From NCBI GenBank assembly GCA_003342895.1, contig PTFA01000020.1, positions 6,775,644-6,839,643 of the forward strand: DNA of 64,000 bases, in the 5' to 3' direction. The position numbers were made by a program, and so were the translations under genes. The notes below the pieces were generated by a model. It was not told the origin of the DNA, made no database searches, and was given only the letters and a program-made list of their open reading frames with translations. The number at the start of each line of letters is the position of its first letter. Within the stretch, counting starts at the first letter, position 1. The DNA comes from Casuarius casuarius. Its lineage: Eukaryota; Chordata; Aves; Casuariiformes; Casuariidae. Of this stretch, positions 12,716-26,010 are shown in pieces.

Positions 12716-14899
12716 ACCATAAATAATGATACTTGGATGCAGCACATTCAGATCTATGAGCAATTTTGTCCCTGACTGATGGGTAATGAAATCAACTGCT
12801 TTTGTCCTCCAAAACCTGAAGAGAAATAGGGTATATTTCAAGCTTACTTTGTGAGTGAGCCATGGTGGAACAGATAACAAGGTGGCAGTTCCCAGAAAAC
12901 TTTTCATTATAAGCTTAAATGTGTAATTTTCTAGAGGTATGTATATAATATTTAAAAATAGAAACACCAAGGAAGCACAGACTGGCAAAAGCACACCACG
13001 CAAAGCAGGATGAGGTCAAACTCATACATCCCAATTTGACAACCAGCAGCACTCCAAAAAAGTTTCTGGACTTACACATTAGGTAGGGCAATGTGGAGAC
13101 TTTTGAAGATACTGTCAACACACTCAACATACAAGCACAACACACTCAGTATTCAGGTTCATCTATTACTTTCTTCACAAAGAGCACCCCTTTCTGCAGT
13201 TCACCCAGGTGAATGAGGGGAAGGGCACAAAGTCTACTATACACCTTTCTAGGGCTTCTGTTTATCTTAATGTGTTTTTTTATTATTGTTTTATAGTCTG
13301 AAGCATCTCAGCAGGAGATAAAGAGGAAAGATGGCTGAGGAATTAAATTATCTATAGTGCTGAGCAAGCCTAATTCAGTCCATTGTGGTTTAAATTTGCC
13401 ACCTGACATAATAAGGTAGAAAAGGTTACGTTACTCTTCAGCTTAAAATGCAGCTGTCTAGGAAGCCCTAACATCCCTCATTAAAAGGGATAGTGCATGA
13501 CCTAGCACTGAGGTTAATACTAATATGTTCCCCTGGAGCCATGACTGTGGTCCCTCATTACCATTATCCTCTGAATGGTGTTCTAAACACTGGCTCCCTA
13601 ATTGATAAACAGATTCAGCCAGTTTCAGACCTCAGAGACAAGTGGCTGGAACTGGAGATAACTATTTTTTGAAACAGGCAAGGAGAGCAACTTTTTTTTT
13701 TTTTTGCATTAGGTGTCTACAGAACTTTAATCAATCTTCATGTGATGCCAACAGTTCACAGATAGAGCTGCAATGCTCGAATGAAATAGGTTGTCTTTTC
13801 CTACCGTGAGCTGCTATTTCTGAGAAGTATTTCATGTGAGTCTGAAGTAACCATGCAATCTGAATTTGAAAGGACCATTAACCAGGAAAAATTAACAAAA
13901 TACATAGAAATGACTGAGCTCAGATGACCAGTTTTCCAGCTATGACCTTTAATTCTCCATAAAGAGAAGATGCTTTAAAAAGTCAAATGTCATCCTCACC
14001 AATCTGGTTATTTAAACAGAATGGTGAATGATGCCGCATGTGTGGAAGGAATCCAAAAGCGGTTTCGGTGGAAGCAAAACAGATGCAGTTAGAATCCAGA
14101 ATTATTTAAAGACGAAAAATCAGTATTTAAGCACATGGTATATTATTTCATGTTTCTTTTACTGTGAGTGCAATGTAAATATGTAATTGCACATTGCACT
14201 AAACATACATATAAATAAAAATAAACTGTGAATGAAGTCTATTTTGTCAAAAAAATCTATCTTAATACTCAACATACATATATTTAGGGAGAGAGAGAAC
14301 GTGTGAGCATGTGAGCATGTTCTTAAATAACTTGTAAGCCATATCAAATTACCTATACAAGACTCAAACATTAGAGCTAAACTGCAAATATGCCTCTTAA
14401 TCATTCTCCTGTGGCAAAAGAATGAAGCCCAAATTCAACTCAAATGCATGCCTTACTTTAGGGATACATACACTCAGCTAACTGGTTAGCTCATTTTGGA
14501 CTGCCTGAACTAGGTATGCGCACGCTCACTGACAACTTCCAATATAATGTGTGCTCACTGACACCCAATGTTTGCCTGACTCAGGGCAGAGTTGAACTTC
14601 ACAACCCAGTGAACCAGTACTTAAATCCATAGGCAAATAAAATTCACCTCTGCAGGAAGTTGTTCCCCTACACTATCTCAATTTCATTAAACTCACCAAG
14701 ATTCATGTTATCCATCTGATGGTACAACCCTCACTCTCTGGAAGGCATTGTGTATCTGCTGGATAGGAGAACACAACCTCTCGAGTTTTTGAAGAAGTAA
14801 GGTAACTAATGTTAATAAAGTTACTAACCAGGCACAGGTTTAACCCAAAACTTTTAAAGTGGCAATTTATGAGTTCCTGGTCCAACATGCACTTATTTA

Positions 14900-15085
14900 T
14901 AAATTGTATTATCATAGCACCTAATGATTCAAGTCATGGACCAGGACCATCTTGTGCTAGTCACTGTACAAGTACATACAAAAGCAAAGCACTTTCCCCA
15001 GATAATCAAGTATAAATGAAGATACAATAGAGGGATACAACATGGAAAGCACAAGGAAACAATGAGAGTGGTTGATGTAATGAGT
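14900..15085. mobile_element. Ancient amniote interspersed repeat, SINE-like
   Basis: The run ATAGCACCTAATGATTCAAG, TCATGGACCAGGACCATCTT, GTGCTAGTCACTGTAC and later GCACAAGGAAACAATGAGAG matches, from memory, a repeat abundant in turtles and crocodilians and kept as relics in birds. I do not assign a family name. Confidence 0.6.
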
Positions 15086-16086
15086 TAGCTTGCAAAAAGT
15101 TGATGTGGCATTGGCTTTTCTTCCACATTTCTACCTTCCAAGTGTCATTAACAATAGCTAAAAGTGCCTTAAATTCTTTCCTAAGAGTACTTTTCCAGGT
15201 GACTGTATGCTGCAGAGATGCTACATGATCACAAATGGGGGTATTACATTAAGATCAGAAGAGGAATGATTCATGAAGCAGTGGGACACTTTCGAGAAAC
15301 ATTTGCAAATCCTTAGTCAGACAAAAGGGGCTGTTGCAAATGAAACTTCTTGGGCAACAAGATACTTTGGGTTGACAAACTACACATGTGACTTTGACAA
15401 CTGGCAAGCATTTAATTTGAGACCGATTTTCAAACAGCTTATGGATGCCTCTCTCCTGAATTTCTTCCTCAATTTTTCTTTAAACTATCCTGAATTTTAC
15501 ATATGGAGAAAGAAGCTTAATTCGGGGCAACTATAAGCCTTCTGTCAATTCAATTATCCATTTAAAGACTCACTCATTGAACTTAGCCAGAAATGTTAGA
15601 GTTGCAGTGCTGCTCCCGTCTATCAGCTTGTGTCCCTGAATTCTTTGTAACCTTAGGGATGTTCTACCTTTTGAGAAATGTGACAGTCTGCCTTTTGAGA
15701 TTGGCCTTGGCAGAGCTCCATAACCAGTATATTGACAGATATAAGACAGCATGGAAAGTGAAGCAGTTCACAACTTACATGTGTCTGTGAAGTTGCTTTC
15801 ATCTCCCAGACAAAATCTTTTAAAACCATTATGGGACCTTTCAAGCCATTAAGTTACATTAACGGCATCTAACTTTTTTGCAGAGTTCTATGAATCTCCA
15901 GCAGTATCACGTAATACCTTATTCCTCACATTTTTCCTTTTTGGAAAATATAATAATCATATCTCCAAATATACACAGCGCTAAGCTTTAGAAAGTTTCT
16001 TCACTGTCAGAAGAACAGGCTCAAAACGGGGAGAAGAATTAACTCTTAGTACCAGTATTTCTGACATTTCTACTGAAATGTGAGTT

Positions 16087-16140
16087 TTATTTCTATATGT
16101 AAACTTGAATATTTATTTCTATATGTAAACTTGAATATTT
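16087..16140. repeat. Tandem duplication of a 26-bp unit
   Basis: The unit containing TTCTATATGTAAACTTGAAT occurs twice with period 26 and no visible difference, which suggests a recent slippage event. A partial third piece (GTAAACTTG) follows. Confidence 0.9.
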
Positions 16141-16781
16141 GTAAACTTGTTTCCTTCCTTACATTTTGAAGAAAACAGCTGTTTCAGAGCAAATTTAAAA
16201 AAAAGTCACCTCTTAGAATACACTTGTAAATATTAAATTCAAAATGAAAACTAACTGTGGAATCTTACAGGGATCTTCATGAGGTCAACGATCATTTCTA
16301 GTTTTGCATACACATGCATACGGATCTATATTGACATTAACGCTTCCTCTTAGGATAGTACTATACCGCCTAGCCAATACTGTGGCTTCCTTCTTTTTTT
16401 TCCTTACCTGAGTATTACTGTTTCAGTGCCCTGGCACACCAGTTAGGAAGAGATGATTGTTCAGATCCTGCTGAGAAGCATTTTCTTTTAAAATTAAGAT
16501 TTCTGCAAAGATAATAGAAAAGCAGAAGAGTTACTTCTCATGTTGACAACATTCTTTTCATCCCTTAATATGTTCTTCAAGATCAAACTGTCAAAATACC
16601 AAATAATAAGATATTCCAAGTTGATTTTCTTGCATCTTAGTTTAAAGGCACTGAACCTCCTCAAGGTGTATATGCCCGCATACTTTCATTTCCTGTCTTT
16701 AACCAAAGTCACCAGTCAAATACTAACACAAGATATTCATCGGACCTTGAGATTTCTTGCTGTCTTACGGACTTTTGAGCA

Positions 16782-16782
16782 N
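16782..16782. other. Single ambiguous base (N)
   Basis: One N interrupts otherwise ordinary intergenic sequence, an unresolved base call. Confidence 1.
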
Positions 16783-17984
16783 GTGCTCTTGTATACAAGA
16801 TTTAAGGATGGTGCGGCTTCAGAATTACACAATAAAATCTTAAGAAAAGAACATTTTAAATTAGCCTTTGAAATCACTGGCAAATATTTCACAAAGTATT
16901 AAATCTGTAGGTCTAATCTAGAATAAAAGACATAGATTGTGGTATTGGGTTGCCGTCCTTTCTCTCAGTGAAATAACTATGTGCCCAGCTAACGACAGGC
17001 TGTATCACTGTCAATATCACTTTCAAGTTATTAGGTCCAATCAATGTGGGCTAAAAGGAAAAAAAAGTGGTCAACAGGCAGTCTAGCTTTCAGTTTAACA
17101 CTCCCTTGAGGATTTTCATTATCCTTCCCTTTTCTGTTCTCAAGGTTAGCTCTAGCTAGACTATTTCTAGCTTCAACTTCCTGGAGCTAATGCACATCCA
17201 CAATAGCCTTGCTCCTCTAACGTCAGTGTGCCCTTCCACCTGAGTAAGCAGCATCCCTTCTTTTTTTCTATTATTTGTGACCTTTTCCTGGGTTAAAAGG
17301 TCACTCCTGAAGCAGACAGGTTTCACTTCTTATGGTGATCACAGTGCAAAAAGCAGGCTTCTACCTTGTTAGAAGTGACATCACTGTACATTAAAGACAT
17401 CATATCTCCTTTCGTATTAAAATGCCTGTCAGTTCTCTGGCTCAAAGGCTGTAAATCTGCCACAGTATCCTGTGCTTGGGGAGCTTTCATTATGAAAATA
17501 TGAAGATAAGCACTCTGCTTTCCTGTCAAAAGGAAAAAGTAGTCTGGTAGTAATGAGGTTACTTTAGAAAATAAATATACAATTTCTTAAGCACAGATTA
17601 TTTAATGTGGGGCAATTTTTTAAAGTAATCCTTTTTATTTCAATTCCTTAAAACACTCAGGCTTAAAAAACAATGTAAGTAAAGCATGAACATACAGTCC
17701 TGTAGAATTTATTAATGCATACATTTTACACGTGCTCATGCAGTAAATCATTAGATTTTCCCTTTGACTTTGGCACTCCAGCCTCAAGAGAAATGACATA
17801 CAAGAATTTAACCTGTTTTTCATCTTTATATCATACAGATACCAAAGGACTTGTATGTTCCGCATGAAAGTGTGACAACATTCTGCTATTATCTATACTA
17901 CTTTAGAAATTATCTAGTAGCAAAATACCTCCTAAACAGCAAAGAAAAATATAAATATTGATCATTTTGTCTCTTGGCATCATT

Positions 17985-18180
17985 AGGATATTAATAATAT
18001 CTTGCTATTATGTAATGCTTTTCATCCACTGATGTGAAAGCACTTTAGATGTATCATTCTTCGTGCTTTACATAAGGGAAACTGAGTCACAGGGAGGTGA
18101 AATGACCTGTTATAACATTTGAGAGAGGCTCAGCAACAGAAGTGAAAACAGCTCCTACATCTTTGGACTAGCCTGTCAAA
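17985..18180 (-). mobile_element. MIR-type SINE fragment
   Basis: GTGAAAGCACTTTAGATGTA, then AAGGGAAACTGAGTCACAGG and GAGGTGAAATGACCTG, match the 3' part and core of a MIR-like element on the minus strand. Confidence 0.7.
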
Positions 18181-20449
18181 TACTTGACTTCATTTCAGAC
18201 TGGAAATTTGCATCACTTGCTGGCGTACCTCTTAACTGTTCACACAGTATGTGATTACTCATTTGTAATGGGCTAAAGTTATCACAGATATTTCTTCATT
18301 ATAACAAAAACCTCTCCTCCGTTTTGGGAGAGAATACTAATCCTACTGCTATTCCCCATTTCCTTCTATGTGAAATGGTCAGAATTCTCTCCAACTGAGG
18401 AAACTTTAGCATGCAAGCATAGTACATGTATTTTCAAATTTCATCTTTCAAATGACATACTGTACTCCATTGTTGATTCTCTACTCAGGGAGCCGAAATG
18501 AATGACTCAAGGGTTATTTACGGACGACGAAACCTTTCACCTCCAAGGCATTGATTCTAATGTCTGAACCCTACATCCAGAGACAGAAATACATACTTAG
18601 TCTGCGCTGTGCGTATTATCTGAAATCAACTGGGAGTGTCAGATCTGAGTAGACAAGTGCCCAGGTGAAAAACATACGAAAAAAAAGGCATATGAGGATT
18701 TAAATTAGGAAGGTGAGCGTATAGAAAAATTTTAGAAGCTGAGGAGATGACACAGTAGAGCTGGAAGTGAAGCGGGACCAGGAAACATGGAAAAGGAGTA
18801 AGTGGCACATAGTACAGACCGGGAGAGGGTGGTGTCTGTTAGCTCTTTTGTCTAGGGGCTCCAAAGGGATGTTTCACAGCTTTTAGCTTTACTTCATTTC
18901 CAGTCCTGTAGCCTCTCTTGTGGCATTCCATTGACAGCCAGGCCTCACTCCACTTCTGCCTTTCCCCATAGCTCGCTTCTTCACCTCCAGTTTCTCCGAA
19001 ATGCAGAGGGGATTTTCTTCCTCTTCCATGCAGAATGAAGACAAAGTCCTCTGTTTACGCAGAGCACAGCACAACACAGCACTGAGAGCTGCAGTTCTTT
19101 AATGATCCAATTCATAGGGATTTATAACCCGTTTCAAAGCAATATTGCCAACACCTTCCTGGCCACAGAAGCCTGCGAGGACTACTGATCAAGCTTTTGT
19201 ACCATCTTTCCTCTCCTCAGAAGAACCGCTGAAGCCTTTTCAGTTTCACAGTCAGAGGTCTTGTCTGTGCTGAGTGGTTTCTTAGCATTTGCCATTGTTT
19301 CGAACATCTGTGTCCCCTTGCAGGGCAAGGGTGCAATTTTTAATGAGAGGTGGCCTGGATAGCTACAGGCACTTCACACTACTATCATCTAAACCTTCTA
19401 CGTAGGATTAGGTGATGGGAAAACACAGGTGTTGCTTTTACGCTAAAGGTCTCACAATTCCTAGGACTAGTGGAGCTGCACTGATAGCACGGAGGGCAGC
19501 TTTCCCTGAAAGCCGAAAAACGAAGCACAGACTAGTGAGACAGTTTCCCTGTACCATTCCTCTCTCTTAGAAGATAATGTTCGTACCTGTTATCCCAGAT
19601 CTGGAAGAGTTAGTACATAACCTTCAATATCATTTTATATAATTTTTCCAGTAATATTTTTTTCTTGTAAAAGCAGTCAAGACTAAAGTATGTAGGAACA
19701 TTTTCTTGTATGTGTGAACACCAGGGAATCAGAGATGAACACAGCATTTGAGGTTTTTACTACCTCTGAAACTGCTGGCTCCGGGGACTAGGTAACAGGG
19801 AAACGCTCAGATCATATTGACAAATCTGTGTCTGTACTGTTCTTATTTTTACTGGTGTATCAATTGAAAGATAATGAAGTTAAAAAGACAAGAGAGCTAC
19901 ATAATGTACTCAGATAAAAATTAATGTGTGACTTAGTATGAAACTTAATACCTTTTTTTATTCCTAACAAGACTGTTCATCATGCATATATACAGTTGCT
20001 CGTCCTCCTTTTTGATTTTATTTTTTTTTGTTGTTATCTTATAAAATAATGATATTCAATTTTGATCCCTTAACCTCAGAAATAGTGATTTTGTGGTCAA
20101 TGGCCAGGAATTGGGGCCACTGGAAAACACCAGCTCATGAATGCCCCAAGAGTGACCTAACATTGACATTAAATCACACTTTTTTTCCTAAAGAAATTGA
20201 ACTCTACAGCACTCCGGCTAGTAAAGGCACAGAAAGAACAGAATCATTATACCATAATCTCCAATATTTAAATATTTAATAGATTAATTCTTTTATTTCC
20301 TGCATTATCAGTAGATTAAATCTTTATGTTTAAAATTACTGAAATCAGGAATATTTGATATTTTTCTATATATATCTTTCCTATTTTCCCCAGCACTTCC
20401 CAAATATTTTATCCTAATAAAGATAGCTTCTTCCGTCTAACAAAATTTC

Positions 20450-20625
20450 TGTTAATTAAATGAATGTGGGAACTGAGCCCCTGAGGATGTAAGTGATTCA
20501 CCCAAGGTCACTCTGGAAGCCTCTGGCACAGCCATATGAGAACCCAGGTTTTCTGAGTTACAACGAACACCTTCGCTTCTGCCTACTTCCAGTACCCTCA
20601 CAACAGTAACGTATGTCAGCAGAGT
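20450..20625 (-). mobile_element. MIR-type SINE fragment
   Basis: AACTGAGCCCCTGAGGATGT, then AAGTGATTCACCCAAGGTCA and GAGAACCCAGGTTTTCTGAG, follow the minus-strand MIR core and its tRNA-like part. Confidence 0.75.
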
Positions 20626-20939
20626 GAACGTGGACATTGTAGCCTTCACCTGTGGCTTCCAGTTTGGCTAATATCCAAAAAGGCACTTTCCTCACACAAA
20701 CTGAATCATCTTTGTATACTTATTTTCTCTCTAACATGATTTCATTTTTATGATTTTATTTGCATTTCAGTAATATCTAAGGCAGTTCTGCATACTGCAC
20801 AAACATACAAGAGTAGCAACAAAAAAGGTTTACAACTTGAGAGCTTGAAATCTCTCTTTTCATGTCTTCATTTTCCAATATACTGTTATGGCATGTTCCA
20901 GGGCAGGCTCTTCAAATTTCACAGTTATCTACACTTTTT

Positions 20940-20965
20940 TTATATATATATTATATATATATATG
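20940..20965. repeat. (TA)n low-complexity stretch
   Basis: Alternating TA with one break, just before an ordinary AT-rich segment. Confidence 0.85.
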
Positions 20966-23209
20966 ATACATAATGTTGTGGCCTGTGTCAATAAAACTCA
21001 ATTTGCTACTATTAAACTTATTACTTACTTAAACTGTGCTAGCTGCTTCATCCAGTGAAGTATCACTACCAGGTTCAGGCTTACGTATTCCAATTTCTGG
21101 GAGACTGAAACATGTGGACAGAAAAAAAAACCCACTCAGAACTTATTTTAGGCTTGATCCATAATCCACTGCTTGCTGAAAATCCATGGAAAAGACTCTA
21201 AGACTCTCTTCTGAGGAGCAGCCAACACAATTTTTTCCCATATATGAAGCACCTGTGAAGGTTCAGAAAAATGGAAAAATCAGGTTGAAAGGCCAGAAAA
21301 AATCAGGTGCTGGCAGATCCAGTTAGTTCCTGAAAAGAGACTCAGCCTTCATGCAGGTCAGATGATGCTTCTGTACTGTGGCATCAGCTGGATCCTGAAG
21401 TGGGAAGGGTAAGAGCAGGACAGAAAGGTGGCAGAACACTTTTTTTTATCTTCCTCCTTCACTGAATTTTGGAACAAGGTATGGATTGGTTTTACCTCAC
21501 AACTAATTAGAACAGTGTCTTATGTTTACTTCCTCATTGCCCCAGGTCTGTGTCAGTAGAATTTCTAGGGATCTGGGAACTAACTTTGCAGATGCTTTAC
21601 ACCAACAGACCAATTTAAAGTAACCATCTCGGTCCCGGTGTCTGTGCTTGACACTTGAGTTTTCAACCTGAAGTCCTGCATTCACATCATCAAACTAGCT
21701 ATGGAAACATTTACATTGAAGTGTCATCTGGAATTGATATTCCACACTGGGAAAAAAATAGAGAACATGTGTTTCCTTAATGTAAATATTTTAAAAAGTC
21801 TAAGCATAAAGGACAGGGTCCAATTTGATCATATTTTGGATAGAATCTAGCTAAATATTGCAGGAAAAAAACCCCAAGTGGAGCTTCCAGCCTTTACTAC
21901 ATGTAAAAGAAAGCACAATTTCCATGTGATCTGTTAAACTACATTTTAACTGAACAGAAAGCAGGAAAGACAAACATGTGACAAAAGCTAATCATCACTT
22001 AATCCGTATTGGAAAGTATGAAGAGGACAGGATTTTATTAGGCTCTTCTATCTAAAATCTATTGCACAGAACTGGTATTTTTTGACTAAGGTTCAATTCA
22101 AAAATGCATAAATTTTTTAATTGAGAATATGGCTGGGAATCAGCAGCTCTGATGATCTTAGCATAGCATGGCAAATAATGTTGGATAACTAAGCCTCCAT
22201 TTAAGGAAAAAAGTCTCTGATGTTTTTACTCTATGGGCACAGATATACAGTATCACTCAAATGCCAGGGAGGCTTGAATTCTTCCATGCAAAATGCATGT
22301 CAAACCTCTTATGGCTCATGAAAAAGCTTATCTATTGGGGGAAGCCAAGGAGAAGGCTCCCAGGAACTCTGAAAGCTTCTGGGGATCTTCTGAAAGTCTA
22401 GGAGGAGAGAAAGCCTAAGGCTGAATTCTCACATTATTCTTTATCTCTTGAGCTCCCTGAAGACCTGCTAAAATGCTTTGATGATCTTCTGATGTTGGCA
22501 GCAGAAGGGCTCCCGTGTTACCTGGAAGTTTGCTGATGACAAAAAAGAAGGAGGTCCTAATATTTCATTTCTGCTGCTTCTTCCTGCACCTTTCAATATC
22601 TTCATGTCCTATTCCTCACTCCCAGGACATCAGAAGACCACCTCTGACAAGCAAACATTATAGCAAAGGGATATGGCTCTGGAAGAAATAAGAAGCAGAC
22701 AGAGAAGGTAATAGTTACAGCAATATTAAGGGAGTGGGTCTACCAGGAAGCATGGCACAGAGGTGTGGTGTGGTCAGCTTCAGTGGTCCCATGCCTAAGT
22801 GCAAAGCTGGCACCAATTTATTCTTTGAACATAGCTCAGTGTCAAACAGTGCAAGGGGAGACAGAAAACCCTCAGCCAATTGTACCCACCAGCTTGCAAG
22901 CAGCTGGAGGCCTGGAGGTCCATAGAGATGTGCGGGGTGCTAGTTCCCATTCTCCTGGTACAGGAGCAATTTCAGGATTGAAAAGCACCCAGTCCACTTC
23001 CTAAGAAACAGCTTTCTTATCATCAGGTTGAGCAGCACAGCATATCAATGTGCTCAGTTCTCCCTTAGGAGAAAGCATATATGGAGCTTTCCTGATGCAA
23101 AGCATATGGAAAGAACCCAAATCTAAGAGTCTTACCTGATTTTGGTTTTGTCCTGTATTTGTTTTGATATTTCTGAGATTTTTTAGATGGGACTTCAGCA
23201 CAGCAAAGT

Positions 23210-23262
23210 AATTGGCAAAATTCCACTGACTTCAGTGGGAGCAAAATCTCAGCTTCCATCTC
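23210..23262. repeat. MITE-like relic with palindromic core
   Basis: The core CCACTGACTTCAGTGG at 23223-23238 has 7-bp perfect arms and is set in GGCAAAATT...GAGCAAAATCTCAGC, typical of the sauropsid palindromic repeat family. Confidence 0.5.
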
Positions 23263-24317
23263 TCGAATTCTAGAAATGTAATACAGTGTTTACTTCAGTG
23301 CCTTCAGAAAACCCTGCAATTGCAATGTTAATCTTGAATTGCAAAGCTTCTCCACCTTGACACTATTTCATAGAAGTCAACTTGTCCTTCTCCCTGCATG
23401 CTCTCAGAGGCTCTATACAAACACAGATTCCCTGGATTTGGAACTGATTCTTGGCCCCTTATTCTAGTGCATATTTTTCAGACTTTTTTTTCTTTCTTAT
23501 CTAAGGAGGTACCAAATTTGATGGTTAAAATCTTGGCATATGCCATGATTTTGGTCAGAATAGGTTCATCTTCTGTGACCCAATTTTCAGATGAGGATTG
23601 TTTACTGCATCTTCTTCTTTCATCCACTGGATTACAGCCTGGGATTATTTAGCTTGAATTCAAAATCAGCCACAGACATTCTTTTGCCATCTGGATTATT
23701 GTTCTTCTGCATTTATATAAAGTTCTCTTCACATGAACTAGAAGAACTGGACAATTCTTTTAACATGTTGTGTTATATAGCCATCTTGCTCTATGGAAAT
23801 GCTTTTATTTCAAGGAGCTGGGAAAGAAAAACCTTCTTAACTTCGAAGCAGCTTTTATTGCATTGAAAAGAAAGAGCAAGACTGTCAAATACCATTTCAT
23901 TTTTAAAGTTAACTGTAAGGTTTTAATTAGGTCCTTTGAACAAAGATCCTGCAATGCTTCGTGTTTAAGAGTTAGCAATAGTGTATGTTCCACAGACTTC
24001 CATCATTGAGTTCAGTTGACAAAGGCCAACACAACTCTTTTCTTTGTAACTTTGTAACCATTTATGTTTGAGGTGAAGATGTTAATATGGAAATTTTGTG
24101 AGCTGGGAATGACTACGAACTCAATCATTGTAATTTATGACCTTTCATCTAAGGCCAAATGTAAAGGCAACTGCAATTGTTCTATATCTCAAGGCCAGCA
24201 CATAGCAGATGTATGAAATTTGGAGTGTTAGACATAAACTTTTATTACCAAATTATAAATAATTTCTACCACTTACAATGTTCACCTTTCAAGTTCATCT
24301 TGATTAAAACGCAAGGG

Positions 24318-24345
24318 CAGCACCTCACTGATTTCAGTGAGTTAT
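24318..24345. repeat. MITE-like relic, palindromic core only
   Basis: CACTGATTTCAGTG at 24326-24339 is a variant of the palindromic core found at 23.2 kb and 55.4 kb. Little flanking similarity remains. Confidence 0.35.
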
Positions 24346-25849
24346 AAAGCTGAAAAAGCTCTACTGTAGTACACTATGAAAGGATAAAGCAATATGGTAT
24401 TTAAAGGAATCTACTGATAGCAAACTATGCAACATTTTAAGATCTAAATCCTTTTCCGTCTAGATGACCAAAACAAAAAAAGAACAGAATCATTAGCCAA
24501 GGTGGTCTTAATTTTATTTTCACTCTTGAAGCCTTGAAATCTTTAGAGATTCCACTGAATGTGGATTACTCGAACCCTTTGAAGACCACCTTCCTGAGGT
24601 CATTTCAACTTTGTCATTCAGGAAATAGAACATTCTCTGGGTGGTGCACTAACAGATGTTATTACATAATCTTTCTGAATGTACAAGAAAGGAATTTTCC
24701 AGGTGCAAAACACACTACACCAAACTGCTCAGCAATATACATCTTATTGCACAAAGGTCAATCCACCACTAAGCATGTGAGAGTGTTTTAAGACTTAAAG
24801 CAAACCACAGAAAACTAAGATTTGGGTTCCTGACTTGATGGCAAGCCATGACTGAGGGGAGCTAAGGATACCAAATTCTTACCAATCTCAATTCCCATGA
24901 CTCAAAATAGACATGTTTATAAGCTTAATAAAGTATTAAGCAGGAAATTACAAGGATTTTGCTGACTGGCATCAAACAGCAAAAGTATCCATACACACGC
25001 AAGCTACATATATATGCCTAACCTAACTAGAAAGCAGCCTTTTGGGCAGTAGGCAACATAGCTCAGCAGTGACCAGCAAAAAGGAAATACAACCTGCAAA
25101 GGAAAGCCAGTCAGAAATAAAACAAAAAAGGAAGGCTCCCAAATCACAAAGTACCCCTAGCCAGACTTGCAAAATTGTTATGAAAGTTTACCAGCCCAGG
25201 CACGAAATCTACTTGCCCAGTCTTTATCACAGAGATCAATAATAATGAAAAACAGAATACTTCCTCATCAAAATATTACGCACTGAAGCCTGGTGGCCAA
25301 ATTAAGCTTTGTAAGCCTGCTCCCTGTAGTAACTATTTTAGGTTCCTTTTCTGCTTCAAGTGCTAGATATAATCAAGCACAGTTGGATCCTCCTGATTAA
25401 TATGATGGTTGCCTGGCAACATGGTCACAATGTGGCCCTACTTTCCTGACCATGCCTGTTCTTGAACTCTAGGACAGTAAGGTGAACTTTACTAGGTTTG
25501 CAGACCTTGCCTTTTAAAGCCCTTCAGCCTAAGCTTTTGAGAAAAAAAATGTTACCGAACATGTGTTAAAAGAAAGATAAACAGCTCTAGAAGGAAGAGA
25601 GAGAAATATTTACTAATCCGTATTCTGAAAAGCCATAGTATATTTTCTTTGTATCATGAGAATTAATAGTTTTACTAAGATATTAAATCAATAATGGAAG
25701 AATAAAAAATCCAGTTCAGAAGCTTTCACAGATGATTAACTCCTGCCATGGTACTAAATCCCTACAAAAGAAAGGACTTCCCAGACATTATGGCAATAGC
25801 TGGAGGAAAGGGGAAAAGATGGGTGAGGGAGAAGTAGAAGACACAAGTT

Positions 25850-26010
25850 CAACTTCTTGTTTTGTTGTATTCTTTTCAGGTGACATTGCAAAAACAACCA
25901 CTTAGCTTCTACATTCATTACTTCACCTGTAAAATGAATTGAACAACACCTTCCTATTTAGAGTTGTACTAAGGATACCTACACTGAAATCTGATAAGGC
26001 CTACATAAGA
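25850..26010 (+). mobile_element. MIR-type SINE fragment
   Basis: CACTTAGCTTCTACATTCAT, CACCTGTAAAATGAATTGAA and the following GTTGTACTAAGGAT keep the order of the MIR core and 3' part in plus orientation. Confidence 0.6.

Noticed and set aside
16540..16902. 120-codon plus-strand frame containing an N
   Set aside because: AT-rich intergenic composition, no domain, and one codon is unresolved.
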